DNA from: Pseudomonadota bacterium
GTDB taxonomy: Bacteria > Bdellovibrionota > Bacteriovoracia > Bacteriovoracales > Bacteriovoracaceae
Assembly: GCA_023432655.1 (NCBI GenBank)
Contig: JAEYUK010000020.1
Coordinates: 1 to 11,081 of the forward strand
Direction of reading: 5' to 3'
Length of the DNA stretch: 11,081 nucleotides
The notes under the pieces were generated by a model. That model was given only the letters and a program-made list of their open reading frames with translations. It did not search any database and was not told the DNA's origin. Within the stretch, counting starts at the first letter, position 1, and each line of letters begins with the position of its first letter. Positions 6,523 to 11,081 of the stretch are shown in pieces. Made by a program: the position numbers and the translations under genes.

Positions 6523-7861
6523 GAGCAGCATAAACTTGTTTCACTCTTTCCTGATAGGCCGTCATTTTTGCCGGACTGGGATTCTGTTTTTGGTTTTGGA
6601 AATCTTCGATAAATTTCATCGTTTCAAGACCAATTTTCTTGGTGGTCAGAGTGACTACGAGTTCATAATTTCTTTTCTTGGATGAGCCCTCTTTCAGTCC
6701 CTTAAAATAGTTTTCATTCTCAATCACAAAGGAAGTGAGAAAGGATCCATATTTTCGGGTGTACTGATCTACCATGGAAGGCAAGGTCGCTTTAAATTTA
6801 TTTGGACTCTCATCTAAAAAATCCAGCAGGAGTTGCTCCACTTGAAGAGTTATGGCCTGCAAGGTTTCAAATTTCTGCTGAAGGTCCTGCCAGAATATGT
6901 CCTCTTCTTTTTTCTCTTTAAGTTCCTGTTCAAGTTTTTTCTGAATGATACGATCCAAAATTTTATTAAACTCCAAAGGCCCCTTAGAAAAGAGCACGAC
7001 TTTCATTCTTCCTACATATTCTGAGTCAGGACCTTTAAGGCCATTCATAAGCATTGGAACAAGCCCTTCCCAGGCACATTCCGTCGCCCTGACATCCATT
7101 TCATAGAGACCAGGAATAATCTTATTGCCACTAGAAAATTCAAAATTTGAGAGTTCTGTCACATGCCCTTTGAGTGTTCCTTTCGATTTAAAAGCAACAC
7201 TCTCTTCTTCAGTGGAGAGCATTTTTCCCGGCAGGGAGCGAAAATCAGCTTCTACCTGACAGGTCTGAAAGCCGGAATTTATTAGCCAGATGTGAGTGTG
7301 GTCATCAGAAATGTATTCTTTAAAAAAGATTTTCTTATTCCATCCATCGAAAGCATTTTCTTTCATGATTCTTTCATGAAGATCAAGGTTCATCTTAGTT
7401 TGCCGATGGATTTTGAAAGTCTCCATTTCTTTGAGCACATTTCCGAAGGCAAAATAAAGCATCAATACAAAGCAGATAAACAGAAAACCCCAGACCCTGA
7501 ACTTAAGATTTTTCTTCTCCGGCGGATTGACCGGAATCTCGATATTTTCAGATTCCTCTAAAACCGGGAGCGGGGGTATTTCATCTTCTTCATTGGGAAT
7601 TTCCGGCAAATCAGGGAAGCCTATTACCTCTTCCACCTCTTGTGCGAGTGGCTCAGGCTGAGGCTCCGGAGCGAGGGCGTCTTTGAGGCGCACTGGTTTA
7701 TTTAATCCTTCAGACCAGATTTCAACTTCCAAAGAGATTTTTTTTCTTTCAACTCGTGCGGCCAGTTGATTCAGGGAATAGGGCCCTTCATGCCCCATGG
7801 GCAAAAGGATAAACCACTTCACAGAGTCCTTGTCAGTCCAATCAAAATTTGACAACGTCAT
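6467..7861 (-). CDS. membrane-anchored protein with cytoplasmic GYF_2-like domain, unknown function
   Basis: A 464-residue protein of unknown role. Residues about 15-62 (WFILLPMGHEGPYSLNQLA... ending IWSEGLNKPVRLKDAL) fit the GYF_2/DUF4339 pattern of WY/F, GP-[YVF]-[ST]-x2-[QE]-L and a W-x-EG near the end. Next come a Pro/Glu-rich linker (63-115), a Lys-rich stretch (116-122) and one hydrophobic membrane segment (123-143). The positive-inside rule puts the N-terminus in the cytoplasm and residues 144-464 in the periplasm. That part has a beta-rich stretch with two cysteines (201, 262) that could pair, then a charged, helical, probably coiled-coil region (about 300-350) and a helical tail. The start is next to only a weak AGGA; a promoter match lies directly upstream. 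Divergent from the ureohydrolase gene, convergent and overlapping with the hydrolase gene. No enzyme motif seen. Confidence 0.8.
   Translation of the reverse strand: MTLSNFDWTDKDSVKWFILLPMGHEGPYSLNQLAARVERKKISLEVEIWSEGLNKPVRLKDALAPEPQPEPLAQEVEEVIGFPDLPEIPNEEDEIPPLPVLEESENIEIPVNPPEKKNLKFRVWGFLFICFVLMLYFAFGNVLKEMETFKIHRQTKMNLDLHERIMKENAFDGWNKKIFFKEYISDDHTHIWLINSGFQTCQVEADFRSLPGKMLSTEEESVAFKSKGTLKGHVTELSNFEFSSGNKIIPGLYEMDVRATECAWEGLVPMLMNGLKGPDSEYVGRMKVVLFSKGPLEFNKILDRIIQKKLEQELKEKKEEDIFWQDLQQKFETLQAITLQVEQLLLDFLDESPNKFKATLPSMVDQYTRKYGSFLTSFVIENENYFKGLKEGSSKKRNYELVVTLTTKKIGLETMKFIEDFQNQKQNPSPAKMTAYQERVKQVYAALKYEIAQKIIQVSEDRSH
6471..6515. repeat. inverted repeat inside the convergent gene overlap
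   Basis: TGAGATCG (6471-6478) and CGATCTCA (6508-6515) form a perfect 8-bp inverted repeat around 29 nt, inside which TCAG (6483-6486) and CTGA (6491-6494) form a smaller stem followed on the plus strand by a T-rich run. It lies entirely in the 56-nt overlap of the two convergent coding regions. It might act as a weak transcription end point for the plus-strand gene, but the inner stem is only 4 bp. Confidence 0.4.
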
Positions 7862-7887
7862 TCCTAAACCAATTGGGAAATAAAACT

Positions 7888-7916
7888 ATTTTATGACGAA
7901 GCCAGCTTTCACTCAA
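7888..7916 (-). promoter_or_regulatory. candidate promoter of the GYF_2 membrane protein gene
   Basis: On the minus strand TTGAGT (7911-7916) and TAAAAT (7888-7893) are separated by 17 nt, matching consensus at 4 and 5 of 6 positions. The -10 element covers the first base of the divergent ureohydrolase start codon and the -35 lies inside that gene. The leader would be about 20 nt. Confidence 0.5.
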
Positions 7917-8801
7917 TCACAAAAACGTTTTCAAGAGTCTTTAAGCCCATTATTTTCCCCTGCCTCCTCTCGCACATGCCTTTTTATAAAAAGTTCCTCT
8001 GACCAAGGGGTCATTAGAAATGGCGGAAGAAACGGGGCCCGTTACGCTCCTCAGTCTCTGATGGCGACCTTCAAGAGATTTACTCAGGATAATCAAATTA
8101 AAGATTTCTCCTTTGCAGAAGCCGAGGTCGCTGACCCACAAGATGAAATCAATGATTTTCACGGCTCCCAGGAGCGTCAGAGTGAGCGGATTAAATCCCT
8201 CCTCGATCAGCATCAGTCAGCTTCCATTATTCATATCGGTGGAGGCCATGACCATGTCTATCCCCTCTTAAAGGCAGCTTCCCAGGGATATTCGAAAGTG
8301 GTGGTGCTTAATATTGATGCTCATGCCGACACTCGCACAGATGAAGAACACCATTCGGGAACACCCTTTAGGCAATTTGCGGAAGCATTTTCCGGAGAAT
8401 TCTCCCTCTACCAAATAGGTCTTCATCACTTTGCCAACTCTTTCTCTACTCTTTCCCCCCTGAAGAGCGGTAAGCAAATCGTCCTATGGAGAAATGAAAT
8501 CAACAGTGCTTCATTGGATCAATTCTTTAAGCAAATGGAAGTCGACATAGATAAAGAGACACGGGTTTTCTTTAGCCTCGATGCTGACGCTTTAAATGGC
8601 TACGAAATTCCTGGAGTCAGCGCTGTAAACCCTAATGGACTTTCGCTCTTAGAGCTGAGGGATCTTTGGGCACGCTTTAAAAAACTTCCTATTTCACATC
8701 CAAGTATCATGGGGATTTATGAACTCAACCCTGTCTATGACAGTCTTGCCAGTGTCAGTATGAGAACCATCGGAAGTTTTATTTTTGAAAGTATAGGATA
8801 A
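7893..8801 (+). CDS. arginase/agmatinase/formimidoylglutamase-family ureohydrolase
   Basis: A 302-residue cytoplasmic ureohydrolase with a binuclear Mn site, hydrolysing a guanidino or formimino group. Ligand motifs are GGGHD (116-120, His119), NIDAHADTR (140-148, Asp142, His144, Asp146) and SLDADAL (228-234, Asp230, Asp232). The acidic residue near the end is in YELNPVYD (Glu277). HHSGTPFRQ (153-161) resembles formimidoylglutamase (HutG) and related enzymes more than classic arginase. No other histidine-degradation gene is present here, so substrate is open: formiminoglutamate, arginine, agmatine or another guanidino compound. Only a distant GGGA (14 nt away) precedes the ATG, so initiation may be weak or on a leaderless message. 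It ends directly at a strong terminator and looks monocistronic. Confidence 0.88.
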   Translation: MTKPAFTQSQKRFQESLSPLFSPASSRTCLFIKSSSDQGVIRNGGRNGARYAPQSLMATFKRFTQDNQIKDFSFAEAEVADPQDEINDFHGSQERQSERIKSLLDQHQSASIIHIGGGHDHVYPLLKAASQGYSKVVVLNIDAHADTRTDEEHHSGTPFRQFAEAFSGEFSLYQIGLHHFANSFSTLSPLKSGKQIVLWRNEINSASLDQFFKQMEVDIDKETRVFFSLDADALNGYEIPGVSAVNPNGLSLLELRDLWARFKKLPISHPSIMGIYELNPVYDSLASVSMRTIGSFIFESIG

Positions 8802-8835
8802 AAAAAAAGCCCATCAGAAAGATGGGCTTTTTTTT
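8801..8835 (+). terminator. rho-independent terminator after the ureohydrolase gene
   Basis: GCCCATC (8809-8815), loop AGAAA, GATGGGC (8821-8827) followed by eight T residues. A run of eight A residues precedes the stem, so it can extend with A-T pairs and could also stop transcription coming from the other side. The A run begins at the last base of the stop codon. Confidence 0.95.
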
Positions 8836-8978
8836 CGAGAGACTAAGGAGAAGTTAAAAAATTCCTTTCTTTAACTCCAACACACACACAACTTTATTGT
8901 AGCAAAGATCGTGCCAACTTCAATATTATTCGCGAAGCAATTCTTTTAAGCACTTGACGCAGACCTAAGTAAAAAATA

Positions 8979-9025
8979 TGTCAACGCCCTGACAAAAACA
9001 AAAATGCTCCGTCAAACACCTGACA
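8979..9025. promoter_or_regulatory. two tandem dyads, probable operator sites upstream of pal
   Basis: The first copy is TGTCA-N6-TGACA (8979-8994), a perfect dyad; the second is CGTCA-N6-TGACA (9010-9025), with 4 of 5 outer pairs kept. The two copies share 14 of 17 bases over 8980-8996 and 9011-9027, and their centres are 31 bp apart, close to three helical turns. This is the usual pattern of a dimeric regulator binding twice on one face of the DNA. No regulator is identified. The last half-site also reads as a -35 element (CTGACA). Confidence 0.45.
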
Positions 9026-9047
9026 AATTAAAGCAAAACACTATTTT
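9020..9047 (+). promoter_or_regulatory. alternative candidate promoter for pal, overlapping the second dyad
   Basis: CTGACA (9020-9025, 5 of 6 matches) and TATTTT (9042-9047, 4 of 6) are 16 nt apart. If real, a protein on the second dyad would compete with RNA polymerase at the -35 element. Motif evidence only. Confidence 0.3.
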
Positions 9048-9054
9048 ATTCTCC

Positions 9055-9084
9055 TTCAAAAAACACTTCGAACTAGGGCATAAT
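9055..9084 (+). promoter_or_regulatory. candidate promoter of the pal cluster
   Basis: TTCAAA (9055-9060, 4 of 6) and CATAAT (9079-9084, 5 of 6) are separated by 18 nt, predicting a start near 9091 and a leader of about 45 nt. The dyads would then lie at roughly -66 to -112, where an activator could sit. Confidence 0.4.
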
Positions 9085-9135
9085 AGGCGCAATTAATTTT
9101 TAATCTGATTCATTATGCTTCAAAGGAGAAGTTCA

Positions 9136-9636
9136 ATGTTCACACGTGCATTTTTCACTACACTTATGGTGGCCTTCCTAGCTGTTGGCTGTGCTTCACA
9201 AAAACCTAAAAACGCTCAAGACGATGGCGCTATGGGAGCTGATGGCTCTAATGACGGTCTAACTCTAGAGCTTAACGGTGACTCTGACAGCGCTAAAGCT
9301 GGCGGTCTTAAAACTGTTTACTTCGCATTTGATTCATCTAACCTCGACTCTTCTACTAAAGAAGCTGTTGCTGCAAACGTTGACTATCTTAAGTCAAACG
9401 GCAATGTTGATATTCAAATCGAAGGTCACTGCGATGAGCGTGGCGGTCGTCAATACAACCTTGCTCTAGGTGAGCGTCGTGCTAAAGCTGTTCGCGACTA
9501 TATGGTTGCTCTAGGGATTGAATCAAAAAGAATCTCTACTATCTCTTACGGTAATGAGCGTCCAAAAGTTGAAGGCAACGACGAGTCTGCTTGGTCTCAA
9601 AACCGTCGTGCTAATTTCGTAGTTACTGCGAAATAA
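9136..9636 (+). CDS. pal: peptidoglycan-associated lipoprotein Pal
   Basis: Outer-membrane lipoprotein of the Tol-Pal system that anchors the outer membrane to peptidoglycan and helps it constrict at division. In the 166-residue product the lipobox is LAVGC with lipidated Cys19. A flexible acidic/Ala-rich linker (20-57) follows, then an OmpA-like domain (58-166) with FAFDSSNL (63-70), the peptidoglycan-binding EGHCDERGGRQYNLALGERRA (97-116, including Asp100 and Arg115), and SAWSQNRRANFVV (151-163). The open frame starts at 9115, but GGAG lies 7 nt before the ATG at 9136, which also gives a proper signal peptide. The codons favour GCT, GGT and CGT, suggesting high expression. First gene of a cluster with another lipoprotein and CpoB; tolB and tolQRA are not in view. 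Confidence 0.96.
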   Translation: MFTRAFFTTLMVAFLAVGCASQKPKNAQDDGAMGADGSNDGLTLELNGDSDSAKAGGLKTVYFAFDSSNLDSSTKEAVAANVDYLKSNGNVDIQIEGHCDERGGRQYNLALGERRAKAVRDYMVALGIESKRISTISYGNERPKVEGNDESAWSQNRRANFVVTAK

Positions 9637-9642
9637 GGTCAG

Positions 9643-9945
9643 ATGAGATTACCTCTCCTCTTAGTACTTTTAATTCTTGTGTCGTGTGGTTTAGCAACCA
9701 CACGACCTAAGATTGAAATGAGCCTCGCTCAGGCCGCCTTCCTGGCCGCCAAAGAAGCTGGTGCTGATATCCACGCCTCCAATACTTTCCGCAAAGCCGA
9801 AGACTATTACCTTAAGGCCAAGTCTGCTTATCGGAGAAAGTATTTCAATAAGGCCAAGGAATATGCCCTTTTTTCTAAAAAATTCTCTGAACAGGCCGAG
9901 TACCAGGCCATCCGAAAAAAAGCCCTTGAAGGTAATGCGCAATAG
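9643..9945 (+). CDS. small lipoprotein, DUF4398-like
   Basis: A 100-residue lipoprotein. The signal peptide ends in the canonical lipobox LVSC with Cys15. The mature part is almost all helical, Ala/Lys/Tyr-rich, with a repeat-like pattern: AAFLAAKEAGA (31-41), KAEDYYLKAKSAYRRKYFNKAKEYALF (51-77). This resembles DUF4398 domains, a TPR-like helical hairpin often found in envelope lipoproteins beside OmpA-like proteins. It starts 6 nt after the pal stop with AAGG 5 nt upstream, so it is translated from the pal message. An envelope scaffold role with Pal and CpoB is inferred from position only. Confidence 0.82.
   Translation: MRLPLLLVLLILVSCGLATTRPKIEMSLAQAAFLAAKEAGADIHASNTFRKAEDYYLKAKSAYRRKYFNKAKEYALFSKKFSEQAEYQAIRKKALEGNAQ
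9681..9706 (+). repeat. perfect 11-bp hairpin just inside the gene after pal
   Basis: GTCGTGTGGTT (9681-9691), loop TAGC, AACCACACGAC (9696-9706): a perfect 11-bp inverted repeat with a 4-nt loop, centred about 57 nt after the pal stop codon and covering codons 13-22 of the small lipoprotein gene, including the lipobox Cys codon. No T run follows, so it is not a typical terminator. It could shield the 3' end of pal mRNA from exonucleases or slow translation of the next gene. The structure is seen directly; its role is inferred. Confidence 0.6.
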
Positions 9946-9996
9946 TTAAAGTTCCTGTAACATCAATACATCTTTACGTTTTAGAGGTGTATGACC

Positions 9997-10755
9997 ATGA
10001 TGAAAATTTTCAGTTTATTAACTCTCGTTCTCTTTTCAACTGCATGTATTAAGACGGCCGATCAAGTAAATCGGGAAAAACGTATGGAAAGCATGAGTGA
10101 ACAAATGAAAGACTCCCAAGGTCTTCTGGCGGACATGCTAAATCAAATGAAAGACTTCCAAACCCAGCTTGATCGCATGCAAGGAAGAATTGAAGAAATC
10201 GAACATAAGCAAGGCCAGGTTGATCCAGAAAAGCTCAACAAGATGAGCGAATCAATGAATGTGATCACAACTCAGCAAGAAGCCCAAAACACAACATTAG
10301 ATCAGATTCAAAATGAATTAAAAGAACAACGTGCTTTCATTGAGAAAGTCACTACCAGTTTGGCCACCAAGGCCCAGGCCCCTCAAAAAAAAAGCGCTAA
10401 AGAAGATCTAGGAACTGGACTTGATCTGGTTAAAGCTGATAAGTATGCCGAGGCCCGCAAGATCCTGGAAACGCTGATTGACCATAAAGATCTTACGGCC
10501 GGCGAGAGAAATAAAGTTCTGCACGGTCTTGGTCGAGTCGAATTTTATTCAGGCAATAACGATAAGGCCCTGGTCTATTTCAGCAAAATTTATACGAAAT
10601 ACCCGAAATCTTCTCTGGCCGCCAGCAGTCTTCTTTTCATTGGAAAATCACTGAAGAAAACTGGAAAGACGGAAGAAGCGAAGCAGGCCTTCCAACAAGT
10701 CATAGATGATTACAAGGGAACAAAAGAAGCTAATGCTGCCAAAAAAGAACTCTGA
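9997..10755 (+). CDS. cpoB: CpoB/YbgF-like envelope protein, coiled coil plus TPR
   Basis: A 252-residue protein (numbered from the ATG at 9997) with the layout of CpoB/YbgF, the periplasmic Tol-Pal partner that in E. coli coordinates peptidoglycan synthesis with outer-membrane constriction. An N-terminal signal ends in FSTAC with Cys17, suggesting a lipoprotein although Ser at -3 makes the lipobox imperfect; E. coli CpoB is soluble. A Met/Gln/Glu-rich coiled coil (about 29-124), a short Ala/Gln/Lys linker, and a C-terminal TPR region (138-240) follow, with the YbgF-like segments GLDLVKADKYAEA, YFSKIYTKYPKSSLAASSLLFIGKSLKKTG and AFQQVIDDYKG. ATGs at 9991, 9997 and 10000 are possible; GAGG at 9984-9987 is best spaced for 9997. 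It lies 51 nt after the small lipoprotein gene and overlaps tsaD by 23 nt. Confidence 0.87.
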   Translation: MMKIFSLLTLVLFSTACIKTADQVNREKRMESMSEQMKDSQGLLADMLNQMKDFQTQLDRMQGRIEEIEHKQGQVDPEKLNKMSESMNVITTQQEAQNTTLDQIQNELKEQRAFIEKVTTSLATKAQAPQKKSAKEDLGTGLDLVKADKYAEARKILETLIDHKDLTAGERNKVLHGLGRVEFYSGNNDKALVYFSKIYTKYPKSSLAASSLLFIGKSLKKTGKTEEAKQAFQQVIDDYKGTKEANAAKKEL

Positions 10756-11081
10756 TCAAACTCGAATCATTCTAGGTGTCGAAACAAGTTGTGACGACAC
10801 CTCCCTTTGTATTCTTGAAGTCAAAGGATCAGAACAAAAAATTCTTTCTCTTAATAGTTACAATCAGGATTTCCTTCTCGCAAAATGGGGAGGAGTTGTT
10901 CCCGAGCTAGCGGCCAGATCTCACGTTAAAGCGATCCCTCCTCTTTTGGAAGTTACTTTCAAAGAAGCGGGTATTTCACCCGAAGATATTACTGAAGTCG
11001 CTGTGACCACTCACCCCGGTCTTGTGGGTTCACTTCTGACAGGTATAAATCTCGCTAAAACTTTTGCTCTTATGAGAGAGC
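10733..11081 (+). CDS. tsaD: tRNA N6-threonylcarbamoyladenosine synthase subunit TsaD (5' part)
   Basis: The catalytic subunit that transfers the threonylcarbamoyl group to A37 of ANN-reading tRNAs, working with TsaB, TsaC and TsaE. Only the first 116 codons are present; the gene runs off the right edge. The family start ILGVETSCDDTS (13-24) is clear, followed by WGGVVPELAARSHVKAIPPLL and the glycine-rich HPGLVGSLLTGINLAKTFA, all typical of TsaD (Kae1/YgjD). The two metal-binding histidines lie beyond the window. The ATG at 10733 is inside the end of cpoB in another frame and has only a weak AAGAAG before it, so translation is probably coupled to cpoB. Confidence 0.95.
   Translation, partial: MLPKKNSDQTRIILGVETSCDDTSLCILEVKGSEQKILSLNSYNQDFLLAKWGGVVPELAARSHVKAIPPLLEVTFKEAGISPEDITEVAVTTHPGLVGSLLTGINLAKTFALMRE

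Larger units (their letters stand above)
8836..9135. other. non-coding region upstream of pal
   Basis: About 300 nt with no convincing gene on either strand. From left to right it holds a 7-bp inverted repeat (AGTTAAA 8852-8858, TTTAACT 8870-8876), a short CA run (8881-8889), a TTGACG hexamer at 8954-8959, two related dyads (8979-8994 and 9010-9025), and one or two promoter-like hexamer pairs before pal. It is A/T-rich and unusually long for this otherwise compact window, which suggests that pal transcription is regulated here. Confidence 0.6.

Noticed and set aside
7849..7854. Perfect TTGACA hexamer upstream of the ureohydrolase start
   Set aside because: No acceptable -10 hexamer lies 15-19 nt downstream; the sequence there is CAATTGGGA. 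It is also within the coding region of the divergent gene, so it was not called a promoter.
8019..8032. GC-rich self-complementary stretch near the start of the ureohydrolase gene (around AACGGGGCCCGTT)
   Set aside because: It is a 5-bp stem inside a conserved coding motif (GGRNGARYAP), explained by codon choice.
8852..8876. AGTTAAA/TTTAACT inverted repeat shortly after the ureohydrolase terminator as a second terminator or small RNA
   Set aside because: The stem is AT-rich with an 11-nt loop and no T tail. Nothing else supports a transcript ending here.
8881..8889. CACACACA run as a possible microsatellite or phase-variation tract
   Set aside because: It has only about four units, is far from the pal start codon, and is outside the promoter-like elements.

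Overview
The window reads as chromosomal DNA from a Gram-negative bacterium. It has outer-membrane and lipoprotein genes (a beta-barrel candidate, Pal, CpoB), a CarD/CdnL-type RNA-polymerase-binding regulator, and a compact, moderately AT-rich layout with clear Shine-Dalgarno sites. Taken together this fits the Bdellovibrionota / former Deltaproteobacteria, perhaps a Bacteriovorax- or Peredibacter-like organism. That placement is inference from protein flavour and gene content; no marker gene here settles it. No RNA genes, insertion sequences, CRISPR arrays or phage genes were seen.

Left part (about 1-5560), all on the minus strand. Read in the direction of transcription there are three units. 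The rightmost starts at a strong sigma70-type promoter (TTGTCT-16-TATAAT, 5536-5563) and carries sucC, sucD and ndk, closed by a textbook terminator (2961-2990). Next is a single gene for a small secreted protein that looks like an outer-membrane barrel. It has a hairpin in its leader and its own terminator. Then a CarD-family regulator is followed after 62 nt by gltX, with a possible further gene starting 5 nt after the gltX stop. The sucC-sucD-ndk unit links the substrate-level phosphorylation step of the TCA cycle to nucleoside triphosphate balancing.

Middle part (5620-8801): three genes of less certain role. A metallo-beta-lactamase-fold hydrolase (+) runs tail-to-tail into, and overlaps by 56 nt, a minus-strand gene for a membrane-anchored protein with a cytoplasmic GYF_2-like domain. 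That gene is divergent, with only 31 nt between start codons, from an arginase/formimidoylglutamase-family ureohydrolase (+) that ends at a strong terminator.

Right part (8802-11081): a 334-nt non-coding stretch with two dyads spaced three helical turns apart and candidate promoters, then a plus-strand cell-envelope cluster: pal, a small DUF4398-like lipoprotein, and cpoB (ybgF-like coiled coil plus TPR). It is followed, with a 23-nt overlap, by the 5' end of tsaD (tRNA t6A synthesis), cut by the window edge. A perfect 11-bp hairpin sits 44 nt after the pal stop, inside the next gene.

Most of the window is conserved housekeeping. I did not find a clearly new multi-gene system. The points most worth a second look are the GYF_2 membrane protein, the tandem dyads upstream of pal, the intra-operon hairpin after pal, and the structured leader of the barrel gene. 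In several genes the longest open frame starts too early, and I give the start that the ribosome binding site supports.
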